Shown in pieces: positions 1 to 5,883 of a DNA stretch of 7,103 bases (position 1 is its first letter; each line of letters starts with the position of its first letter). The notes under the pieces are model-generated. The model searched no databases and was not told the DNA's origin. It was given only the letters and a program-made list of their open reading frames with translations. The stretch covers positions 1-7,103 of the forward strand of contig JAZSRK010000134.1 in NCBI GenBank assembly GCA_045538465.1, read 5' to 3'. A program made the position numbers and the translations under genes. This stretch comes from Limiplasma sp045538465. Its GTDB lineage: Bacteria > Bacillota > Clostridia > Christensenellales > Aristaeellaceae.

Positions 1-1154
1 TCCAGAGTGCCGCGGCTGATGTCGGGCTCGCTGCCTTCGGGCTCGAGCACACGGTGCTGGATCAGCTGATACTTCACAGCACGGTCAGCGCACATCTTGC
101 AGCTGGGGGTGTTGCCGCAGTGGAAGCCCATGAAGGTATCGTTGAGAGCGTAGTCGTACTTGCCCTTGATATCCTCATCGTAGATGTACTGAGGCACGGA
201 GTTGTTGATGTCCAGCAGGGTGACGGCGTCGCCGGAGATGCAAGCACCGATGTACTCGCTCACAGCGCCGTAGATGTCAACTTCGCAGGCAACCGGGATA
301 CCGCGGCTGGCCAGACGGGAGTTGACGTAGCAGGGCTCGAAGCCGAACTGAGACGGGAAGGCGGGCCAGCACTTGTCGGCGAAAGCGACGTACTTGCGGG
401 CGCCCTTGTGGTTCTCAGCCCAATCCAGCAGGGTCAGCTCGAACTGAGCCATACGGGCATTCAGGTCGGCATAGTACTTGCCCTCGCCCATTTCCTTGGC
501 CATTTCTTCGCAGATGGCGGGAATGCGGGGGTCGTTGGCATGCTCACGATAGCTGACCAGCAGGTCCAGCTCGGAGTTCTCTTCGATTTCGATGCCCAGC
601 TCGTACAGGCCCTTGATGGGGGCATTGCAGGCAAAGAAGTCCTGAGGACGGGGACCAAAGGTGATGATCTTCAGGTTCTTCAGACCGATGATGGCACGAG
701 CGATCGGCACGAATTCCTTCATCATGGTCACGATCTCGTCGGCGGTGCCAACGGGATACTCGGGGATGTAGCCCTTCAGGTGGCGCATGCCCAGATTGTA
801 GGAGCAGTTCAGCATGCCGCAGTAAGCGTCGCCACGGCCGTTGATCATGTCGCCATCGCCTTCAGCGGCAGCCACAAACATGCAGGGGCCGTCGAAGTTC
901 TTAGCGATCAAGGTTTCGGGAGTCTCGGGACCGAAGTTGCCCAGGAAAACGACCAGAGCGTTGCACTCGGCAGCCTTCACATCTTCCACGGCCTTGAGCA
1001 TGTCCTTCTCGTTCTCGACGGTGACGGGGCACTCATAGATGTCCTCGCCATAAGCCTTAACGATGTTGGCACGGCGCATTTCAGACAGGGTGATGGGGAA
1101 GCAGTCGCGGCTGACGGCCACGATACCGAGCTTTACCTGAGGAATGTTGCTCAT
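1..1154 (-). CDS. L-fucose/L-arabinose isomerase family protein, C-terminus cut by window edge
   Basis: The gene starts at ATG 1154 and runs off the left edge after 384 codons, so the C-terminus is missing (family members are usually about 470-500 residues). An AAGGAGA ribosome binding site (1163-1169) lies 8 nt before the start. The product resembles the ketol-isomerase family of L-fucose isomerase (COG2407-like), cytoplasmic and metal-dependent, interconverting aldose and ketose sugars. Visible landmarks are an N-terminal Rossmann-like part with VVFLGNFGPETPE (residues 68-80), AAAEGDGD (95-102), FGPRPQDFF (166-174), then CEVDIYG (290-296), LLDINN (313-318) and FHCGN (344-348). E291 and D315 are 24 residues apart, the same spacing as the metal-binding and proton-transfer pair E337/D361 of E. 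coli FucI. The third ligand (FucI H528) may lie beyond the edge, or H345 may serve. It is the last visible gene of an operon with DUF4867, XylB and GH3 genes, suggesting a pentose substrate such as xylose or arabinose. The family call is firm; the substrate is not. Confidence 0.88.
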   Translation of the reverse strand, partial: MSNIPQVKLGIVAVSRDCFPITLSEMRRANIVKAYGEDIYECPVTVENEKDMLKAVEDVKAAECNALVVFLGNFGPETPETLIAKNFDGPCMFVAAAEGDGDMINGRGDAYCGMLNCSYNLGMRHLKGYIPEYPVGTADEIVTMMKEFVPIARAIIGLKNLKIITFGPRPQDFFACNAPIKGLYELGIEIEENSELDLLVSYREHANDPRIPAICEEMAKEMGEGKYYADLNARMAQFELTLLDWAENHKGARKYVAFADKCWPAFPSQFGFEPCYVNSRLASRGIPVACEVDIYGAVSEYIGACISGDAVTLLDINNSVPQYIYDEDIKGKYDYALNDTFMGFHCGNTPSCKMCADRAVKYQLIQHRVLEPEGSEPDISRGTL

Positions 1155-1202
1155 TGGAAATCTCTCCTTATCTTAATGAATAATATGTAATGGTTTTTAC
1201 CC

Positions 1203-1835
1203 TTACAGGTCGTTCTGGATGTCGATGTTCTCGCCCACCAGACCCACATAAGCGCCGTCGGCAGCCTCGGAAGCTTCCGCATGGGCGATCAGCCACTTGT
1301 TGCGGGCCCACAGAGTCTTATCCTCGGCATTGATGGGGTTGGCAAAACGGAAATCGGTGTTGGTCTGATCGGGCAGACCGATGAGCACCTGGAAGCCCTT
1401 GGAGGCATCCGCATGGCAGGGAGCGTAGTGCAGGGAGGTAGCATACACCTCGATCAGCACGCCGGCGGGGCACTTGAAAGCCTTCACCTTAGCGGTGTCC
1501 AGCTTGCCATCTACGATTTCATCCTGCTTGGCCAGCAAGAGGATGAAGTCCTGAGTGCCCAGGTTGAACTCGCTGTCACGATGGTACTCCAAGCAGTTCA
1601 GCTTGGTGTTGTGGCCGTTGCAGTAGCCCAGCTGGAAGGGCATGCCGCCGAACATCAACTCGCCGAGATAGTCGGCGTTTTCCACGGCGTGCAGACTTTC
1701 CACCTTGCCGACGTACTCAACGCCTTCGGGCAGGTTGGTTGCAGCCAGTGCCTTGAGCATGGGCTCAACAGGGTAGCCTTCCACGATGCGGCCATAGGGA
1801 GCAAAGGAAGCATCGGTTACGGGTACGATTTTCAT
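1203..1835 (-). CDS. DUF4867 family protein, probable AllA-like cupin in a pentose operon
   Basis: This is a 210-residue soluble protein without signal peptide or membrane segment. I recognise it as DUF4867, a family of unknown function in Firmicutes. The opening (KIVPVTDASFAPYGRIVEG) resembles the start of ureidoglycolate lyase AllA-type cupins, where a similar F-x-x-Y-G turn occurs. Cupin-like metal-site candidates are YHRDSE (H85, E89) followed by a strand-rich stretch ending FILLLAKQ (97-104), then the second half CPAGVLIEVYATSLHYAPC (122-140) with E129 and H136. The C-terminus has ARNKWLIAH (177-185) and GLVGENIDI (198-206), which look conserved. The start ATG 1835 is preceded by AAAGGA (1846-1851) at 10 nt spacing. 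The gene lies 44 nt after xylB and 48 nt before the isomerase-like gene. This position suggests a role in sugar handling, for example anomer or ketose/aldose interconversion or detoxification, but no function is shown. Family call is good; fold and role are inference. Confidence 0.85.
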   Translation of the reverse strand: MKIVPVTDASFAPYGRIVEGYPVEPMLKALAATNLPEGVEYVGKVESLHAVENADYLGELMFGGMPFQLGYCNGHNTKLNCLEYHRDSEFNLGTQDFILLLAKQDEIVDGKLDTAKVKAFKCPAGVLIEVYATSLHYAPCHADASKGFQVLIGLPDQTNTDFRFANPINAEDKTLWARNKWLIAHAEASEAADGAYVGLVGENIDIQNDL

Positions 1836-1879
1836 GGGGGCTCATTCCTTTCTATAAGTAAATGATGTTCTCTTTTATA

Positions 1880-3403
1880 TTACAGCTGTGCCAGTTCGCT
1901 GTAAGCGCCCTTCAGGGACGGATACAGGCTCTCGTACACGCTGTAAACCCGTTCGTAAGCATTGTGCTCAGCAGTGCCGGGGGTGAGAGGCTCGTTCTCA
2001 CGGATGACCTGAGCGCAAGCGCTGGGGATATCCTTGTAGATACCAGCAGCAACGCCGGCCAGAATGGCAGCGCCCAGAGCGGGGCCTTCGGTGTTCTTGA
2101 CCGTCTTAACGGGCATATTGAACACATCAGCCATCATCTTACGCCAGAAGGGGCTCTTGGCACCGCCGCCGCAGGCCAGCATGGTCTCGGGGGCAACATG
2201 CATCTGACGAAGCACGTCCAGATTCTGACGCTGAGAGTAGGTAACGCCTTCCATAACAGCGCGGAGCAGATCCTTGCGGGTATGGATAGCGGACAGGCCG
2301 ATGAAAGCGCCACGAGCATTGCTATCCAGCAAGGGGCTGCGCTCGCCCATCAGATAAGGCAAGAAGATGAGGCGGTTGGCGCCAATGGGAGACTTCTCAG
2401 CCTGCTGATTCATCAGGATGTAGGGATCGGTGTCCATTTCCTTGGCAGCATCGATCTCAGCCTGGCAGAAGGTATCGCGATACCACTTCAGGGACAGACC
2501 GGCAGCCAGCGTGCAGCTCATTACAGTGTATGCACCGGGAACAGCAGCGCAGAAGGTATGCACACGACCCTGAGGATCGATCTGTACCTTATCGGAATGA
2601 GCGAACACAACACCGGAGGTGCCGATGGTGGTGAAAGCCTTGCCTTCCACCACAACGCCGGTACCAACAGCAGCAGCAGCGTTGTCGCCAGCGCCGCCGG
2701 CCACGGGAGTGCCAGCAACCAGACCGGTCACCTGAGCGGCTTCGCTGGTGATGTAGCCAGCCACGTCAGAGCTCTCGGTGAGGCGGGGCATCAGAGAATC
2801 GTCGATCTTCAGAGCATCGAGGATCTCCTTGGACCAGCAGCGATTGGGAACATCCAGCAGGTTGGTGCCGCTGGCGTCGCTCATTTCGGAAGCGTATTCG
2901 CCGGTCAGCTTAAAGCGTACATAGTCCTTGGGCAGCAGGATGTGGCGCACCTTGGCCCACAGTTCCGGCTCATGCTTACGCACCCACAGGATCTTACCAG
3001 CGGTGAAGCCGGTGAGAGCGGGGTTGGCAGTGATCTGGATCAAACGCTCGCGGCCGATGGTGTTGGTGATCTCGTCGCACTCTTCCTGAGTACGGCCGTC
3101 GCACCACAGGATGGCTTCGCGAAGCACGTTGCCATCTGCATCCAGCAGAACCAGACCATGCATCTGGCCGCTGATGCCCAGACCCTTAATGTCCGCAGCA
3201 TTCACGCCGCTCTGATCGATGACGGAACGGATGGTGGTGCGGGCAGCATCCCACCAATCTTCGGGAGCCTGCTCGGCCCAGCCGTTCTGGGGCTGATGGA
3301 GGGGATACTCCACAGTTTCGCTGGCAATCGCCTGACCGTTCACATCGAACAGCACAGTTTTGGTACCGGAAGTACCAAGGTCAACACCAAGTAAATATTC
3401 CAT
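1880..3403 (-). CDS. xylB: Xylulokinase (FGGY family)
   Basis: ATP-dependent kinase converting D-xylulose to D-xylulose 5-phosphate in the cytoplasm, feeding the pentose phosphate pathway. The protein is 507 residues from the chosen start (E. coli XylB has 484). It opens with the actin-fold phosphate motif GVDLGTSGTKTVLFD (6-20), with D8 matching E. coli D6. Next come the xylulokinase motif GISGQMHGLVLLD (76-88), ILWCDGR (98-104), LLPKDYVR (156-163) and SDASGT (175-180). AGGAGDNAA (235-243) carries the probable catalytic base D240, equivalent to E. coli D233. GTSGVVF (261-267), LPYLMGERSP (348-357) and the FGGY signature region GGGAKSPFW (412-420) with GPALGAA (440-446) complete the ATP-binding half. 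Order and spacing follow E. coli XylB throughout. An in-frame ATG three codons upstream (3412) would give 510 residues but touches the ribosome binding site. Substrate could in principle be another pentulose, yet XylB is the best reading. Confidence 0.95.
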   Translation of the reverse strand: MEYLLGVDLGTSGTKTVLFDVNGQAIASETVEYPLHQPQNGWAEQAPEDWWDAARTTIRSVIDQSGVNAADIKGLGISGQMHGLVLLDADGNVLREAILWCDGRTQEECDEITNTIGRERLIQITANPALTGFTAGKILWVRKHEPELWAKVRHILLPKDYVRFKLTGEYASEMSDASGTNLLDVPNRCWSKEILDALKIDDSLMPRLTESSDVAGYITSEAAQVTGLVAGTPVAGGAGDNAAAAVGTGVVVEGKAFTTIGTSGVVFAHSDKVQIDPQGRVHTFCAAVPGAYTVMSCTLAAGLSLKWYRDTFCQAEIDAAKEMDTDPYILMNQQAEKSPIGANRLIFLPYLMGERSPLLDSNARGAFIGLSAIHTRKDLLRAVMEGVTYSQRQNLDVLRQMHVAPETMLACGGGAKSPFWRKMMADVFNMPVKTVKNTEGPALGAAILAGVAAGIYKDIPSACAQVIRENEPLTPGTAEHNAYERVYSVYESLYPSLKGAYSELAQL

Positions 3404-3418
3404 AGTAGTCATTCCTTT
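3404..3418 (-). promoter_or_regulatory. Ribosome binding site of xylB that decides between two in-frame ATGs
   Basis: AAAGGA (3413-3418) is immediately followed by ATG 3412, leaving no spacer. The next in-frame ATG at 3403 has an ideal 9-nt spacer. Initiation at 3403 gives MEYLLGVDLGTSGTK, the usual xylulokinase N-terminus, so the upstream MTT extension is probably not translated. Confidence 0.75.
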
Positions 3419-3439
3419 CGAATGTGCTTGAATGATGGA

Positions 3440-5533
3440 TCACAGTTCAATGGACAGGGCTTCGTGGCCGGTGAGAGCCGCAGTACGGCTGTCGGGCTGG
3501 CCAACGCCTACATACAGCACAGGGCTGCCTTCGGTGATGTAGTTGCCATCGTTGTCCACGACCTTGAGGGCATCCTCGGAAACAGTCAGGCTGACCTTGA
3601 TGGTGCTGCCTGCGGGGCAGGTAACACGCTGGAAGGCGCACAGACGAGGATTCTTGGGCGCATTCTTGCTGCCGTTGTTCTGGCAGTAGATCTGCACAAC
3701 ATCCTGCGTATCCACGATGCCATCGTTGGAAACGGTAGCTTCCACAGCGTAGCCGCTTTCGGTCTTGGCAGCGGAAACGCCGCTCACATACACATCGCCG
3801 TAGGTGAGGCCGTAGCCGAAGGGATACAGGGGCTCTTCTTCCATAAAGCGGTAGGTGCGACCCTTCATGGCATAATCGGTAAAGTCGGGCATGCGATCCA
3901 GCTGCTCGTTGTGGTAGAAAGTAACAGGCAGCTTACCGGAGGGAGACAGCTTACCCAGCAGGATATCAGCGATGGTCTTACCGCCGCGGGCACCGGGATA
4001 CCAGCCCAGCAGAACGGCGTTGGCCTTGTCGGCAGCAGCGCCCAGATCAATGGAGCTGCCAGCCATCAGGCAGATAACGGTGGGCTTGCCCACGCTCAGC
4101 ACAGCATCCATCAGGGTGCGCTGGGTCTCGGAGAGCAGCAGGCTCAGCTTATCGCCAGAGGCATCGGCGTTGCCGGTGTCGCCCTGCTCGCCTTCCATGG
4201 TCTCATCCAGACCCACGACCAGAACCACCACATCGGATTCCTCAGCCACGGTGAGGGCTTCGGAAATGCGGTCGTTGGCCATGCCCAGATTCTCCACGCG
4301 GTCACGGAACAGGTGGCAGCCTTCGGAGTACAGCACACGAACATCGTCGCCCAGAGCATCCTGCAGGCCTTCCAGAACCGTCACATAGCGGGAAGAAGTG
4401 CCGTGGTAGTTGCCGATCAGGGACACACGGTTGTTGGCGTTGGGGCCGATGACACCAACGGTCTTCAGCTTGGAAGCATCCAAGGGCAGCAGGCCGTCGT
4501 TCTTCAAAAGCACGCAGCTCTTCTCGGTGGCTTCGCGGGCTTTGGCGATGTGCTCGGGGCACTCCACCACAGAGTAGGGGATCTTATCAAACTCGCTGCC
4601 TTCCATGATGCCCAGCAGATAACGGGTGGTGAACAGACGGGTAGCGGCGGTGCGCAGCTGTTCCTCGGTGACCAGACCCTTTTCGTAGGCCTTCATCATA
4701 TACAGGTAGGTGTTGCCGCAGTTGACATCGCAACCCATTTCCAGAGCCAGCGCAGCGGATTCTTCGGGGGTATCGGTCACATGATGAGCCTCGTGGAAGT
4801 CACGGATGGCCCAGCAGTCGGACACATAGTGGCCCTGGAAGCCCCATTCGCCACGCAGCTTGTCTACCATCAGCGCCTTGCTGCCGCAGCAGGGTTCGCC
4901 ATTGGTGCGGTTGTAAGCGCCCATGACGGATTCTACATTGGCTTCCTGCACCAACGCCTTGAATGCGGGCAGATAGGTCTCTGCCATATCCTTGGCATCG
5001 GAGGTAGCGTTGAACTCATGACGGAGTGCCTCGGGGCCGGAGTGCACAGCAAAGTGCTTGGCACAGGCAGCAGACTTGAGCACTTCACCATCACCCTGCA
5101 GACCCTGCACATAGGCAACGCCCAGACGGGAGGTGAGATAGGGATCTTCGCCGTAGGTCTCATGGCCACGGCCCCAGCGGGGGTCACGGAAAATATTCAC
5201 GTTGGGAGACCAGAAGGTGAGGCCCTTATAGATATCGCGGTCGCCATGTGCAACAGAAGCGTTGTACTTGGCACGGCCTTCGGTAGCAGCCACATCGCCC
5301 AGTTCCTTTACCAACTGAGGATCGAAGGCAGCGGCAATACCGATCGCCTGAGGAAAGCTAGTGGCAACGCCGGCACGGGCAATGCCGTGGAGGGCTTCAT
5401 TCCACCAATTGTAAGCAGGAACACCCAAACGTTCGATGGCGGGAGCGTCGAAACGAAGCTGACTGGCCACCTCTTCTACCGTCATTTGCGCAACAAGCGC
5501 TTGAGCCTTTTGCTTGGCCGCTTCTCGATTCAT
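3440..5533 (-). CDS. Glycoside hydrolase family 3, probable intracellular beta-xylosidase (or beta-glucosidase)
   Basis: The 697-residue enzyme should hydrolyse beta-linked xylose (or glucose) from the non-reducing end of oligosaccharides with retention. Domain order is a GH3 TIM-barrel domain (about 10-300), an alpha/beta sandwich (about 335-550) and a C-terminal fibronectin-III-like domain (about 605-690, with VVQIY and NPRLCAFQRV). Barrel landmarks are YNWWNEALHG (41-50, typical of GH3 beta-xylosidases), SPNVNIFRDPRWGRGHETYGE (109-129), KH (159-160), YNRTNGEPCCGS (207-218) and the nucleophile motif YVSDCWAI with D239. GLDETMEGE (441-449) in the second domain holds the likely acid/base, E447 or E449. 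There is no signal peptide (start MNREAAKQK), so it acts in the cytoplasm on imported oligomers. ATG 5533 has AAAGGAG (5542-5548) at 8 nt. It is the promoter-proximal gene, ending 36 nt before the xylB start. Arabinofuranosidase or beta-glucosidase activity remains possible; the xylB neighbour favours xylosidase. Confidence 0.92.
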   Translation of the reverse strand: MNREAAKQKAQALVAQMTVEEVASQLRFDAPAIERLGVPAYNWWNEALHGIARAGVATSFPQAIGIAAAFDPQLVKELGDVAATEGRAKYNASVAHGDRDIYKGLTFWSPNVNIFRDPRWGRGHETYGEDPYLTSRLGVAYVQGLQGDGEVLKSAACAKHFAVHSGPEALRHEFNATSDAKDMAETYLPAFKALVQEANVESVMGAYNRTNGEPCCGSKALMVDKLRGEWGFQGHYVSDCWAIRDFHEAHHVTDTPEESAALALEMGCDVNCGNTYLYMMKAYEKGLVTEEQLRTAATRLFTTRYLLGIMEGSEFDKIPYSVVECPEHIAKAREATEKSCVLLKNDGLLPLDASKLKTVGVIGPNANNRVSLIGNYHGTSSRYVTVLEGLQDALGDDVRVLYSEGCHLFRDRVENLGMANDRISEALTVAEESDVVVLVVGLDETMEGEQGDTGNADASGDKLSLLLSETQRTLMDAVLSVGKPTVICLMAGSSIDLGAAADKANAVLLGWYPGARGGKTIADILLGKLSPSGKLPVTFYHNEQLDRMPDFTDYAMKGRTYRFMEEEPLYPFGYGLTYGDVYVSGVSAAKTESGYAVEATVSNDGIVDTQDVVQIYCQNNGSKNAPKNPRLCAFQRVTCPAGSTIKVSLTVSEDALKVVDNDGNYITEGSPVLYVGVGQPDSRTAALTGHEALSIEL

Positions 5534-5541
5534 GGGGAAAA

Positions 5542-5563
5542 CTCCTTTCGTAACAGGAGGTTA
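5542..5563 (-). promoter_or_regulatory. GH3 ribosome binding site with possible sequestering hairpin
   Basis: In the GH3 leader, CTCCT (5555-5559) is complementary to AGGAG (5542-5546) of the ribosome binding site, with an 8-nt loop. The same CTCCT can instead sit in the loop of a 4-bp TAAC/GTTA stem (5551-5563). The two pairings exclude each other. Stems are short, so this could be chance. Confidence 0.3.
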
Positions 5564-5640
5564 CAAAGAAACCACGACAACCTTTTGCAAGCCTGTTTGG
5601 ATTCCTTCCTACCCTCCGTGTTCACAGTTCGGTAATGATG

Positions 5641-5658
5641 TTACATAACTTTACATAA
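5641..5658. repeat. 8-bp direct repeat TTACATAA, 10-bp period, at the inner sugar-operon promoter
   Basis: TTACATAA occurs at 5641-5648 and again at 5651-5658, so both copies face the same side of the helix. They cover the expected transcription start and the edge of the -10 box of the inner leftward promoter, a position where a repressor would block transcription. No regulator family is identified from the motif. Confidence 0.45.
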
Positions 5659-5686
5659 TCCTAAGCCAAAAAGTACATATTGTCAA
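5658..5686 (-). promoter_or_regulatory. Inner promoter of the GH3-xylB operon
   Basis: On the minus strand TTGACA (5681-5686, perfect -35) is followed after 17 nt by TAGGAT (5658-5663, 4 of 6 matches to TATAAT). Transcription would start near 5651 and give a leader of about 118 nt before the GH3 ATG. The promoter is predicted from consensus only. Confidence 0.6.
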
Positions 5687-5713
5687 GTATTTAGACGAAA
5701 AATATCTGATGGA

Positions 5714-5726
5714 TTTACTGTGTAAA
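5714..5726. promoter_or_regulatory. Short palindrome TTTAC-TGT-GTAAA
   Basis: Perfect 5-bp inverted arms around TGT lie upstream of the inner leftward promoter. It could be half of an operator or a chance palindrome; it does not match the Bacillus XylR operator as I know it. Confidence 0.25.
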
Positions 5727-5741
5727 CTGTACCATTCTATG

Positions 5742-5755
5742 TTGAAGCGCTATAA
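5742..5755. promoter_or_regulatory. Candidate cre / LacI-family operator
   Basis: TTGAAGCGCTATAA is an imperfect 14-bp palindrome centred on GCGC. Compared with the CcpA cre core TGNNANCGNTNNCA it matches 6 of 8 fixed positions, missing the outer G and its symmetric C. It lies about 28-41 nt downstream of the outer leftward promoter start and nearly 100 nt upstream of the inner start. This would suit carbon-catabolite or substrate-specific repression of a sugar operon. Which protein binds is not shown. Confidence 0.45.
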
Positions 5756-5788
5756 AACAGAATGCTTGTCTCTCCCCCATTTGTTTTT

Positions 5789-5817
5789 ATCATAACCGTA
5801 CATGCTTACTGTTTCAA
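5789..5817 (-). promoter_or_regulatory. Outer promoter facing the GH3-xylB operon
   Basis: On the minus strand TTGAAA (5812-5817, 5 of 6) is followed after 17 nt by TATGAT (5789-5794, 5 of 6). Start would be near 5782, giving a leader of about 250 nt that includes the palindromes and the inner promoter. Its -35 box is 7 bp from the weak -35 of the rightward promoter, so the two polymerases would compete for overlapping DNA. Confidence 0.55.
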
Positions 5818-5824
5818 AAGGAAA

Positions 5825-5853
5825 TAGGCAAAAAGTTTCGAACGTGATATAAT
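5825..5853 (+). promoter_or_regulatory. Extended -10 promoter of the cysteine desulfurase gene
   Basis: TATAAT (5848-5853) is perfect and preceded by TGA (5845-5847), forming an extended -10. The -35 at 17 nt spacing is TAGGCA (5825-5830, 4 of 6), which an extended -10 promoter tolerates. Transcription would begin near 5860, leaving a leader of about 24 nt with AAGGAGG (5871-5877) 6 nt before ATG 5884. Confidence 0.75.
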
Positions 5854-5883
5854 CATTATACCTTTTCTGCAAGGAGGCAGCCT

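Noticed and set aside
54..1190. Plus-strand open frame of 378 codons opposite the isomerase-like gene
   Set aside because: The minus strand encodes a clear isomerase-family protein with ribosome binding site; the plus frame is its in-register shadow.
1281..1865. Plus-strand open frame of 194 codons opposite the DUF4867 gene
   Set aside because: In-register shadow with no domain; the minus strand has the recognised protein.
1862..3394. Open frame of 510 codons on the plus strand opposite xylB
   Set aside because: Same in-register artefact; it ends exactly at the one TTA codon of xylB. No family resemblance.
3422..5635. Open frame of 737 codons on the plus strand opposite the GH3 gene
   Set aside because: It is in exact codon register with GH3 and stays open because that gene lacks TTA, CTA and TCA codons. 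The translation has no recognisable domain, whereas the minus strand gives a full GH3 enzyme.
5715..5780. 21-codon minus-strand frame starting at ATG 5780, close to the outer promoter start
   Set aside because: No ribosome binding site and no recognisable peptide; a leaderless leader peptide cannot be excluded but has no support.
5839..5853. CGAAC half-site resembling a Firmicute LexA box at the desulfurase promoter
   Set aside because: The second half (GTTCG at the required spacing) is absent.
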